From Candidatus Anammoximicrobium sp. (GTDB lineage Bacteria > Planctomycetota > Planctomycetia > Pirellulales > Pirellulaceae), in contig JAAYYU010000237.1 in NCBI GenBank assembly GCA_012515235.1, forward strand, positions 40,737-104,736: a stretch of 64,000 nucleotides of DNA, written 5' to 3'. The translations under genes and the position numbers were made by a program. The notes under the pieces were generated by a model. It did not search any database. It saw nothing but the letters and a program-made list of their open reading frames with translations, and was not told where the DNA came from. Positions 16,206 to 24,319 of the stretch are shown here, one piece after another. Position 1 is the stretch's first letter. Each line of letters starts with the position of its first letter.

Positions 16206-17042
16206 ATGCGCACCAGGCGTGCGTTGACACTGATCGAATTATTGGTTGGGATCGCCATGATTGGCCTGTTGGTGGCCCTGCTGCTGCCGGCGATCCAGGC
16301 GGCGCGCGAATCCGCTCGCCGCACGCAATGCACGAACCACCTGCGGAACATCGGGGTGGCGCTCCATCACTTTCACGATGTGCACCGCCATCTGCCGGCC
16401 GGTTGGCTGGCCGATGTGGCGGACGGCGAGCCGGGCTGGGGCTGGGGCGCGCAGGTGCTGCACTTTCTGGAACAGAATGCGCTGTTCGACAGCCAAATCG
16501 ACTTGAACGCGCACATCGACGAGCCGGAAAACGACGCGGCGCGAGAAACGGTGATCCCCGTTTTTCTGTGCCCCAGCGACGCCGCCGCAAGCCAGCGGGT
16601 GATGCTCACGAGCCTGCATACGCCGTTGTTCGAAGTCGGGCGGTCGAACTACGTGGGCGTGTTTGGCACGCAGGAAATCGAGGACGACCCCGGCAACGGG
16701 GACGGCTCGTTCTTTCATAACAGCTCGATCCGGTTCGCAGACATCCTGGACGGCCAGAGCAATACGCTGCTGGTCGGCGAACGTTCGTCACGACACCTCG
16801 GCTCCACGTGGGTCGGCATGGTCCACGGGGCGACGGAAGCGATGGCCCGCGTTGTGGGATCGTGCGACCACGTCCCCAACGATCCGCACTCCCACGCGGA
16901 AGATTTTGGCAGCTATCACGCCAGCGGCGCGAACTTCATCCTGGGCGACGCTTCGGTGCGGTTGATCGGCAGCGATATCGACCTGGCCGTCTACCACGCC
17001 CTGGCCACGCGGGCAGGCCGCGAGCCGGCCGCGAAGTACTAA
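16206..17042 (+). CDS. DUF1559 pilin-like protein
   Basis: 278 residues; ATG at 16206 with GGGAG 8 nt upstream. The N-terminus is a type IV prepilin-like signal (RALTLIELLVGIAMIGLLVA, with the conserved Glu), followed by QAARESARRTQCTNHLRNIGVALHHFHD, the standard DUF1559 start. The C-terminal block SYHASGANFILGDASV matches the family H-x-x-G-x-x-x-x-x-x-D motif. Such proteins occur in many copies per planctomycete genome and are probably processed by prepilin peptidase and surface-exposed; no enzymatic role is known. This copy diverges from the two at 44644 and 46219 in the helix (Ile-Gly-Met in place of Val-Val-Ile-Ala-Ile-Ile). Confidence 0.93.
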   Translation: MRTRRALTLIELLVGIAMIGLLVALLLPAIQAARESARRTQCTNHLRNIGVALHHFHDVHRHLPAGWLADVADGEPGWGWGAQVLHFLEQNALFDSQIDLNAHIDEPENDAARETVIPVFLCPSDAAASQRVMLTSLHTPLFEVGRSNYVGVFGTQEIEDDPGNGDGSFFHNSSIRFADILDGQSNTLLVGERSSRHLGSTWVGMVHGATEAMARVVGSCDHVPNDPHSHAEDFGSYHASGANFILGDASVRLIGSDIDLAVYHALATRAGREPAAKY

Positions 17043-17143
17043 ACCCGAACGCGGCGAAAAACCCGGCAACCGGTGCACCCGCCGCAATCGGAACCGGGCG
17101 GACGTCGCACGGGAACCCGCCCCGGCAGCGGAAGCGAACCGCG

Positions 17144-18484
17144 TCATTTCACCGGGGGCCACAGGCCCTTGATCGCCTCCAAGGTACGCTCGACCAGAAC
17201 CTGACCGCCATCGGGGCCGATGCGGCTGCTTTGAATCACCGCGCCGTAGCCGCCGCCGCGCACGGCCCGCTCGCTGGGCAGATAACCGCCGGAACCGGTC
17301 AGTTGGATGACGAAGGTCTGCACGGCGGGACTGCGGGCCTTGATCTGCACGCCGTAGTCGGTGTACAGCTCGAAGGTGTTCGTGGCAACGGCCACGTCGC
17401 CCAGCCGCAACGCATGCAACTCCATCTTGAAATTTCCCTCGGTGCCCGCCTGTTGCGCTTCGTAACGCTCCACCACGCCCTGATGCCAGCGGTAATTCCA
17501 ACGCTGGGCCGGATCCTCGGCATACCTGGCCGCCTGCTGCCGGGCTTCGGCCGCCTCGGCCTCGGTCACCTTGCGATAGGGCAACTCGATCTCCTGCACG
17601 CCATGCCGCAGCACGGCGTCGCTGCGGATGTCTTGGCGAGCGCCTTGGTAAGCCTCCTCCCAGCCGGCAACGATGCGGCGGGCAACCTCCTCCAACGGTG
17701 TCAGGCCGCGCAGCTTGCGCATCCGCGCTTCGGCCGTCTTGCGGTACATGGGACGCGAGGTCTGGTCGCCCCCGGCGCCGGCCCAGCCGAGCACGAACAG
17801 ATCTTTGCCGTGCCGCTGCCGCAGCATCTCACGCACCGGGTGCCAGAAGTCGGCGTGAATCGACAGGCCGCCCTCCGCTTCCTGCGAAGGACAGGCAACG
17901 TTAATCGCCGTCGCCAAAAGTTGATCCTTCTCGTCCCAGAAGAACAGCACATCCAGATTGTGGTCTTCGTAGCCTTCGATGCCGCGGAACTCCTGGGTGT
18001 TGGTGGCGCCGTACATCCGAGCCGTTCCGTCGGCATACACCGCCCGGCGATTCTGCGGCACGACCGCTTGACCCTGGCCCCAACCGACCTTGCCGACACG
18101 CCGTTTCTGCCAGGCCTCGACGACGGCCTCCCCGACCCTGCCGATCATGAACTGGACGTACTCCGCCGGCTTCATGACGCCGCTTTCGGGCAGGGTGTAA
18201 CGGCCCTCCAGCGTCACCGGGGCGTTGTGCGTGTGCGTGGCGTTGATAATCAGCTTGCCGATCTCGAAGTCCGGCAACCGGGGCTTCACGTGGTCGCGAA
18301 CTTTCTCCAGAATGCCCGGCCGGACGCCCACCAAATCCCAGGAGACCATGATCGCCTGGTCCAGCACCTTGTCCCCGTCGCGGGATTCCACCAGCCGGAA
18401 GAACACTTCGGCGAGCGGATGTCCGCGGGCAGCTACCGCGTCTTGGCTGGCTTGCGCCTCACGCGAACGCAACGGGCCAGCCAC
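17144..18484 (-). CDS. Neutral/alkaline ceramidase-like protein, 5'-truncated
   Basis: From about residue 60 of the open frame the sequence matches planctomycete neutral/alkaline ceramidase-like proteins: MVSWDLVGV, INATHTHNAP (metal His region), VACPSQ, GWAGAGGDQTSRP and NTFELYTDYG. The family normally starts with a signal peptide and a V-D-I-T-P-type strand; neither is present, because the frame upstream runs straight into the 3' end of the methyltransferase gene (stop at 18459). The GTG at 18484 is only the least bad start; it overlaps that gene by 26 nt and has no ribosome site. Without an export signal the protein is probably non-functional. It may be a remnant left by the event that placed the methyltransferase here, or an assembly join. 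Confidence 0.6.
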   Translation of the reverse strand: MAGPLRSREAQASQDAVAARGHPLAEVFFRLVESRDGDKVLDQAIMVSWDLVGVRPGILEKVRDHVKPRLPDFEIGKLIINATHTHNAPVTLEGRYTLPESGVMKPAEYVQFMIGRVGEAVVEAWQKRRVGKVGWGQGQAVVPQNRRAVYADGTARMYGATNTQEFRGIEGYEDHNLDVLFFWDEKDQLLATAINVACPSQEAEGGLSIHADFWHPVREMLRQRHGKDLFVLGWAGAGGDQTSRPMYRKTAEARMRKLRGLTPLEEVARRIVAGWEEAYQGARQDIRSDAVLRHGVQEIELPYRKVTEAEAAEARQQAARYAEDPAQRWNYRWHQGVVERYEAQQAGTEGNFKMELHALRLGDVAVATNTFELYTDYGVQIKARSPAVQTFVIQLTGSGGYLPSERAVRGGGYGAVIQSSRIGPDGGQVLVERTLEAIKGLWPPVK

Positions 18485-21242
18485 CGGCCGCTTGAATGGC
18501 GGCGTCAATTTCCCTCGCGGTGCGGATCGTATCGCCGATGGCCGAGACGATTTGGACGCAGGTCGCCAGATCGCGTTCGGCAAGCGTCCGGCCGCGGCGG
18601 TCTTTGAGCCACTTCTGGCACACCTGATAACCGCCGACTTGAAAGTTCCAGATTTCCGCCGGAACCGGCGCCAGCCACACGTCGCGCGCGATGCTGATCC
18701 TTTCAGACTGATACTTCGGAAAACCGCGGTCCACCCGCGGGACGCCGCGGACCGACCAGGAGGGCGCTGGTTCGGTTTGCTGGGAGCCGGAGGCGAGCAG
18801 CAAGTGCTGGCCGGCCAGCCGTTCGCCCCAGCCAGCCAGCGTGCGGAACAGCGTCGGTCGGCGCGGCGTCAGGACGCGCGGAAAACCACGCCGCAGTTGC
18901 TCCGCGTAGCGAAGGCGGTAGGCCGGCGAGAAGAACAGGGCGTAGCTGTAGTACAACAACTGCAGCGGCCCGAACGCGTCTTCCCCGGCAACGCCGTCCG
19001 GGTGCCAACGCAGGCCCAGTTGGCCGGCCAGCCGAGCGATGACCGCTTCGTCCACGTTCGCTCGCTGCCGCGTTTCCCCGTGCCCCGCCGCCTCCGAATA
19101 CAGCGGGAACACGGACTCGCTGCCCCGATTGTCAGAACGAATCAGGCCGTCCAACAGCAACTGGTCCGTGATCCAGAAGTAGTTGCACGGCTGAGTGGGC
19201 GGCATCTGGCGGCGGGCGACAAGCGCCAGATTGCCGGCCCGCTGCAGACAGGGCATGACCTCGCCCCGCGGCCAGTCGATCATTCCGTCCGACCAGTACA
19301 CGACGCGCCGATCGAAGGGCCGGTACCAGCACGGCCGGACGTGCTCCTGCCAGTCGGGATCGGCGGCCACGCGCCGGCGCGCTTCGGCCAACTTCCAGCC
19401 GCGGGTGTCGCCGGGCGGATACTTGGCCGAGCGGCTGTGGGTGAAGTAGCGCCGCCGGATGTCGTCGTCGGGAACACGCAAATCGCGGAACTCGGCCATC
19501 CGCTCCAGCAGTTCTTCCCGCGCAAAGGCGACCACAAAACCGTCTCGGGCCGTTACGGGCGCAGTGACCTTCACCGGCATCAGCTCGGCGAGACTTGGCC
19601 CGGCAGCGTACTCGCCGGCCGCCGCCTCGGTCCGCGGCAGGAACAAGTAGTCCGGGCCGGCGGGATGCATGACTTGCAGCGCCAACACCGCTCCAGGGTC
19701 GCCCGAATCAGGCTGGCGCGCCGCCTCGTCCAGCGAGTTCAGCTTGTCTTCGGCGTTCCCCCACAACTCCCCGTGACTTCGGCGGCTGCCGACGCCTTCG
19801 CCCGGCGGCCGCCGCAGCAGGCCGATCGCGGTTCCTTGCTCGATCCCAAACACGTTTTCGTCCGCTTGGCCATCGGGCGAACGTTCCTTCTTCTTCCGGT
19901 TCCCGTGCAAGTCGATCACCGTCAGACGGGGAAACGTGGTCAGCAACTGCCGGCGGACTCCGCGAAACGTGGGATTGTCGAGGTAGCCGTGGTTGGTCAC
20001 AAAACCGACGACGCCGCACCCTGACGTTTCGATTTTCCAGTGGGCGTAACGGAGGAACTTCACATAGTCGTCTTGCAGCCATGTCTTGCGCTCGCCCAGG
20101 GGCCGCCCGTCGACTTCGAAATAATTGCACCAGCGTTGCCGGCCGCCCTCGCGGCCGCGGAGCAGATCCACGATCCAGCGGCCGTGCTGCTGCGAAATCC
20201 CGGAAAACGGCGGGTTGCCGACAATCACCGTGAACGGAGTCCGGCAGGCCAGATCGCGGCCCGTGGCTGCGGCCCGGAGAAGACGTTCGCAGTCTTCGCT
20301 CTCGCCAAACAACGACCGCTGCCGCGTTCCGGGGCCCGCCAGGGTATTCGCCAGGTAGATTTCCAGCCGTGACGGGCGCGTGAAGGAGAACCCGGTGTCC
20401 GCCAGGGTGGCAACCAACTGCAAGGTAGCGACCACGCACGCAGGCAACATCAACTCCAGTCCGCCCAAGCGTGGCAACAGCCGGCTCGCCGCGTGCTCGT
20501 CCCAACGGCGCGCCACGCGGCCGGCGTCGTCACCCTCCGCCGTCCACTTCGCCGTCCGGCGGGCATGCACCAGCTTGATCGCCTCGGCCAAGAAGACGCC
20601 GGTGCCCAAGGCCGGATCGAGAACCCGGACGAAAGGCTCGCCGGGCCGCACCGTCGCGGGCGGCGTCAACGACGGAAAACGCTCCGACAACTCGTCCCAA
20701 GTGGCTTCGTCCGCCAGACCATCGGCCAGACCAAACTCTTCGACCAGGCAGCGATCTACTTGGCTGAGGATGTAGCGGGCCATCGGCGGCGGTGTGTAGA
20801 AAACGCCGTGCCGCTTTCTGCGGCCTCGGTCGTGGCGGGCCAGGAACTCCTCGTAAAAGGCCAGGATCGGGTCGGACTGGCCCGACGACTGGCTCGCCAA
20901 GCCGGCGGACGAGGCCAACCGCGCCGACCGCGCGAAGGATTCTTCGATCAGCGCCTGCCACAGCGGATTGGCGTGGCTGAGCACCCAACGCCGCACGTTG
21001 TCGCGCTGAAACAGAGGACCGGCCAACGCCACGACGGCCGCGCCGCAAGAAACCGCTTGGGCGCACAGATCGGCGAACTCCGCATCCGGCAACTCCGTTT
21101 CCGTCGCGGCGCCGACCGCCGCCGCCAGCGACCGCCAACGGTCCTGCTCAGCGCCCGAACAAAGCCGCTGCAAGAACTGGGGCTGTAGCTCGGCTGCCCG
21201 TTGAAGCGCCTGTCCGACAAGGGAATGCCCGGTGCGAGTCAC
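18459..21242 (-). CDS. Type ISP-like N6-adenine DNA methyltransferase with specificity domain, lacking helicase/nuclease
   Basis: 927 residues. An N-terminal helical region ends in DPILAFYEEFLARHD and HGVFYTPPPMARYIL, typical of the entry into the methylase domain of type ISP enzymes. Methylase motif I is VLDPALGTGVF (207-217), motif IV is VGNPPFSG (343-346 NPPF). The C-terminus GGYQVCQKWLKDRRGRTL fits the type ISP C-terminal specificity domain, so the gene end is intact. Type ISP restriction enzymes are about 1500 residues with an N-terminal nuclease and helicase; these are absent here and no such gene is adjacent, so this is an orphan methyltransferase or part of a dispersed system. The start is a GTG without clear ribosome site; a TTG 21 nt downstream is possible. 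Confidence 0.8.
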   Translation of the reverse strand: MTRTGHSLVGQALQRAAELQPQFLQRLCSGAEQDRWRSLAAAVGAATETELPDAEFADLCAQAVSCGAAVVALAGPLFQRDNVRRWVLSHANPLWQALIEESFARSARLASSAGLASQSSGQSDPILAFYEEFLARHDRGRRKRHGVFYTPPPMARYILSQVDRCLVEEFGLADGLADEATWDELSERFPSLTPPATVRPGEPFVRVLDPALGTGVFLAEAIKLVHARRTAKWTAEGDDAGRVARRWDEHAASRLLPRLGGLELMLPACVVATLQLVATLADTGFSFTRPSRLEIYLANTLAGPGTRQRSLFGESEDCERLLRAAATGRDLACRTPFTVIVGNPPFSGISQQHGRWIVDLLRGREGGRQRWCNYFEVDGRPLGERKTWLQDDYVKFLRYAHWKIETSGCGVVGFVTNHGYLDNPTFRGVRRQLLTTFPRLTVIDLHGNRKKKERSPDGQADENVFGIEQGTAIGLLRRPPGEGVGSRRSHGELWGNAEDKLNSLDEAARQPDSGDPGAVLALQVMHPAGPDYLFLPRTEAAAGEYAAGPSLAELMPVKVTAPVTARDGFVVAFAREELLERMAEFRDLRVPDDDIRRRYFTHSRSAKYPPGDTRGWKLAEARRRVAADPDWQEHVRPCWYRPFDRRVVYWSDGMIDWPRGEVMPCLQRAGNLALVARRQMPPTQPCNYFWITDQLLLDGLIRSDNRGSESVFPLYSEAAGHGETRQRANVDEAVIARLAGQLGLRWHPDGVAGEDAFGPLQLLYYSYALFFSPAYRLRYAEQLRRGFPRVLTPRRPTLFRTLAGWGERLAGQHLLLASGSQQTEPAPSWSVRGVPRVDRGFPKYQSERISIARDVWLAPVPAEIWNFQVGGYQVCQKWLKDRRGRTLAERDLATCVQIVSAIGDTIRTAREIDAAIQAAGGWPVAFA

Positions 21243-21389
21243 GGCACAACACGCTGCTGCGAGAAAGCGAAGGAGTCGCCTTCGAAAAACACCGCGCAGG
21301 ACCAGCTGACGGAATCCGAATCGCAGCGGATTATACGGTGCGCGGCTGGCGCTGCCACCCGCCCGACGCGCCGGCGAGCAGTTCCGGAA

Positions 21390-22679
21390 TCAGGGCCGTA
21401 CGGCTTGCCAGCCGCCGGCATCCCGCCGTGGGGCGGTGGCGGCAGGCGGGCTCAATTCGGAAATGCTCACCGCCGGATCCCCGGACACGGCCGGCGGTTT
21501 CTGCGGCCACAGGATGGGGGCCGTCGGCCAGCGAATGCTGAACGGCAGCACCTGGGCGGTGAGCCCGTTGGGATCGTACAGACTGGGCGCCGCGGGGATC
21601 TGCCGCCTGCCCGCATCCGGATCGGGCACCGGTGTCACCGGGATCGGCGCGGTCTGGGGAGCGGGCGGCGTCTTCGGCGGATCAAGCAAGGCTGGCGGCG
21701 CAAGCAACGACGTGCCGCCGTCGGCCGGAACATAACCCCGCGTCTGAGGAACCGGTTGCAGGTTCTGCAGGCCCTGCGCTTCGTTCGGCGAGAGCCGCGG
21801 CGGCTGATCCGCGGGAGTCGACGTGGCCGGTACGCCGGTTCCCGTGGGCGGAACTGACGTCGCAGGCGCGGCCGGTTGCGACGGCGCCGCGGCGGGCACC
21901 CAGCCCGGCGAGGTGGTCGCGGGCGGAGTGTACGGCGATTGGGGCGCGACCGTCGGCGGCGCAGGCCAGCCCGGCACCGGCGTGGCGCCAGGAACGATGT
22001 TCGGCGACGGTGGGTACGCGGGCGTGCCCGTTGCGGCCGGCGGAGCAGCGCCGGGCCAGACAGGGCCGACCGCGGGGCCGGTTACGGGGGCGGAGGGATA
22101 GCTGCCGAGGGGTCCAGCCGGGGGCGCGAACAGCGAGGCAAACAGGTTGGCAAACGGCGCCCAGATGCCTCTCCCCACCGCCGGTTCGCGGCGAAGTTGC
22201 CACGTGTACGTCGTGCAAGGCTGCATCGTCGTGGCCGGCCAGCCGGTGGCCGGATCGTAGCTGACCACAGGCCGGTAACTGGTGGTGGGCACGCGCACCC
22301 AGGTCGTCCGATATCTCACTTGAGGAGCCGGCGTCACCACCGGCGCAACCGGCTGGACGTAGGACACGCCGGCTCCGGCCGGCGCGGCGGGCGGCGCGGT
22401 CCCGCAACCCGGCGCGACCGTCGCGGGCGTCGACGTCCCGCACGAGGGCGGGCTCCCGCCGTACGCCGATGGCGGCGTGTAGACCGGCGGAGGCGCACCG
22501 CAACTCGGCGCAGCATACGTCGGCACGGCTCCCGGCGCAGGAGCCGCTCCCGGCACGTTCGCGGGCCACGTGCGGATCCAGTCGAACAGCGTATAGCCGT
22601 GAGCCGGCTCAGCCGCTAACCCCGCCAGCAGCAGGACCAGGCAGCCGATCCCGATGACGTTCGCTGCCGGTTTTCGCAT
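21390..22679 (-). CDS. Proline-rich exported protein of unknown function
   Basis: 429 residues from the ATG at 22679 with GGGAGAAG 3 nt upstream. Signal peptide ANVIGIGCLVLLLAGLAAEPAHG, then almost entirely Pro, Ala, Gly, Thr and Ser. A central island (VRYRTTWVRVPTTSYRPVV and PCTTYTWQLRREP) is the only part with ordinary composition and is a motif I associate with planctomycete low-complexity surface proteins. Several Cys-Gly/Ser pairs (APSCGAPP, PPSCGTS, APGCGTAPP) occur at regular intervals before it. The protein is probably disordered and cell-surface or envelope located. No catalytic motif. 147 nt separate it from the methyltransferase start. Confidence 0.75.
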   Translation of the reverse strand: MRKPAANVIGIGCLVLLLAGLAAEPAHGYTLFDWIRTWPANVPGAAPAPGAVPTYAAPSCGAPPPVYTPPSAYGGSPPSCGTSTPATVAPGCGTAPPAAPAGAGVSYVQPVAPVVTPAPQVRYRTTWVRVPTTSYRPVVSYDPATGWPATTMQPCTTYTWQLRREPAVGRGIWAPFANLFASLFAPPAGPLGSYPSAPVTGPAVGPVWPGAAPPAATGTPAYPPSPNIVPGATPVPGWPAPPTVAPQSPYTPPATTSPGWVPAAAPSQPAAPATSVPPTGTGVPATSTPADQPPRLSPNEAQGLQNLQPVPQTRGYVPADGGTSLLAPPALLDPPKTPPAPQTAPIPVTPVPDPDAGRRQIPAAPSLYDPNGLTAQVLPFSIRWPTAPILWPQKPPAVSGDPAVSISELSPPAATAPRRDAGGWQAVRP

Positions 22680-23234
22680 GGGTCTTCTCCCGTAATCACG
22701 TGATTCGTGTCCGGGCCTTCCTAGCCTCGCCCCGGCGGGCCGTCGGCCGGCCGCCGGCGCGCGCAATCCCATGCTGTAATTTAGGCTGCGGATGCGGACA
22801 CTGGAGAAAAAATGACCAAGAATTGGCCCTTCCGTCCGCGGCCGGCCGCAGTTACACCGCCAAGGCAAACCGGCCAAACGACGACAAGCGTTCCGCGCGT
22901 GTCGGATGTGCCGGCGATCCCCAACGCAAGCATCGTTCGAGAAACAACGGTCCCGTGTCGATTGCCGATTATCCCACAAAGTCGGAGGGCTGCTTGGACG
23001 AGCCGACCGTCATTCATTTCTGCAACGATGCTAACGCGATTTGTGAACGCCGCCGATCCAGACCGCCCGCTGCGGAGCGGCCCGGCTTCTGCCAGACTAA
23101 GGCAGCCCGCAGAAAATGAACTACCCCAGGCGAACCTGCGTGGCACGGCTTACTTGTTAGCCGTGCTGCACTGCCAACAAGTAGGCAGTGCCACACGAGC
23201 CCGGCGGACCGGGAGATCATTTTCTGCGGATTGC
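22680..23234. other. 555-nt intergenic region holding two repeats
   Basis: No gene is supported. It contains one copy of the ~52-nt dispersed repeat (22928-22980) and most of the MITE-like element (23101-23235). The remainder must contain the promoter of the proline-rich protein, but no clear match was found. Confidence 0.5.
22928..22980 (+). repeat. Dispersed ~52-nt repeat, copy 1
   Basis: Begins AAGCATCGTTCGAGAAA and runs to CCCACAAA. It matches the reverse complement of 29978-30031 with only about eight differences, including the shared blocks GTGTCGATTGCCGA and ATCCCA. It lies in non-coding DNA. Confidence 0.75.
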
Positions 23235-23235
23235 C
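23101..23235. mobile_element. MITE-like element with ~26-nt terminal inverted repeats
   Basis: About 135 nt. The ends are inverted repeats: the left one contains CCGCAGAAAATGA (about 23107-23119) and the right one its complement TCATTTTCTGCGG. The centre holds two further palindromes, GCACGGCT...AGCCGTGC and GCACTGCC...GGCAGTGC, which are themselves inverted copies of each other. No protein is encoded. The right end touches the stop codon of the ATPase gene (complement of 23235-23237). No clear target duplication could be seen. Confidence 0.65.
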
Positions 23236-23885
23236 TACCGGCTCGCCGCCGCCGCCCCGCCGGCCTGCCGTTGCTCGTACAAGTCATACAACGCGAACAG
23301 AACTTCCCGCACGTTTCCCCGGTGTTCCGCAAGCAACCGCTCGACATGCTCTGGACGAAGCCATTCGGCGTCGGCCTCGCCGAGCAGTCGGGCGACGATG
23401 CGTTGCGTCAATTCGACGCTGGTTTCCGTCCGGTACAGTTGCGGCAGCCCCAGGTCGCCATGGGCGGTCACCAGCAGTCCGGCCCCGCGCCGGCTGCATT
23501 GCCACTGAAACCAAGTACGTTGCAGCCAGCCCAGTTGTTCGCCGCCGTCGATCACAATTTGTGTCGCGGCATTCCAGCTGGCAATGCTGTCTCGCCACGG
23601 CGTGGAGGGGGCTCGGAGCAAGTAGAATTCGACGCGGCGTCCGGCAGTCCGCAGCCGGGGAAGCAGCGTGTGTACCAGCGTCGACTTGCCGCTGCCGTGC
23701 GGGCCCGTGATCTGGCCCCGCCAGCCGCAATCCCGGAGTCGGGCGACGAGCGTCTCCGCGTCGGCGGCGGCCGGAAACAGAAACTCGCCAGCATTCGGCC
23801 GCGTGTACCGCGTGGCGAAAGGATTGCTGCCCGCCGGCAAGGCCAGTTCGGCCAAGGCATCGTTTTTGACGAAGGACAACGACAT
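23235..23885 (-). CDS. P-loop ATPase, possibly AAA/ExeA-like
   Basis: 216 residues from the ATG at 23885; no ribosome site is evident. N-terminal segment SNPFATRYTRPNAGEFLF, then Walker A GPHGSGKST (61-69), a Walker B-like IVIDGGEQL with Asp113, and LVTAHGDLGLPQL, which fits a sensor strand. The C-terminal third is helical (LRPEHVERLLAEHRGNVREVLFALYDLYEQ), typical of a lid domain. The layout resembles small AAA ATPases of the ExeA/TniB type, but similarity is limited to the P-loop core. It is the last gene of a three-gene group; 32 nt separate it from the arrestin-like gene upstream. Probably cytoplasmic and acting with the two membrane/arrestin-like neighbours. Confidence 0.72.
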   Translation of the reverse strand: MSLSFVKNDALAELALPAGSNPFATRYTRPNAGEFLFPAAADAETLVARLRDCGWRGQITGPHGSGKSTLVHTLLPRLRTAGRRVEFYLLRAPSTPWRDSIASWNAATQIVIDGGEQLGWLQRTWFQWQCSRRGAGLLVTAHGDLGLPQLYRTETSVELTQRIVARLLGEADAEWLRPEHVERLLAEHRGNVREVLFALYDLYEQRQAGGAAAASR

Positions 23886-23917
23886 GCCGTGATCTTGTTT
23901 GGGCGAGCGGCCAGGTT

Positions 23918-24319
23918 TCAAGGCCGCGCGGCCGAGAGTTGGAAGACGCGATCGACGTGCAACTGTTTGCCGCGGCCCCAAAACAGCCGCACGCGCACAC
24001 ACCAACGGATCTTGACCAGAAAGCCGTTGTACGTCAACGGACTGTTCGGCAGTCGCGTCTCCAGACGCTGTAATTGGCGCAGGTCGCCGTCGATCGCGTC
24101 GCTGGGCGTGTTCCGCTCGAAATAGTGGACCCCCAGGTCCTCGTCGCCCTTGCCCTCGGTGTACCAGAGCACGGAGGCTTCGATCGCCTGGATCTCCGTC
24201 GGCGGCACGGCGTCGATCTGGTATTCGCAACGCAATACGTCGCCGGGGTGAAACACGCCGGTCGAATTACAGATCCGCAGCGCGATCAGAGGTTCGACCA
24301 GGGGCTTGGAAACCGTCAT
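23918..24319 (-). CDS. Small arrestin-like beta protein, unknown function
   Basis: 133 residues from the ATG at 24319, which lies inside the 3' end of the upstream gene (53-nt overlap), implying translational coupling; no ribosome site is visible. The sequence is beta-rich: FHPGDVLRCEYQID, IQAIEASVLWYTEGKGDED and YNGFLVKIRWCVRVRLFW, ending HVDRVFQLSA. The pattern of a P-G-D loop, a charged turn and a final Y-x-G-x-x-V-K-I-x-W strand is that of one arrestin-like domain. That assignment is by pattern only. No signal peptide, so cytoplasmic. Confidence 0.65.
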   Translation of the reverse strand: MTVSKPLVEPLIALRICNSTGVFHPGDVLRCEYQIDAVPPTEIQAIEASVLWYTEGKGDEDLGVHYFERNTPSDAIDGDLRQLQRLETRLPNSPLTYNGFLVKIRWCVRVRLFWGRGKQLHVDRVFQLSAARP

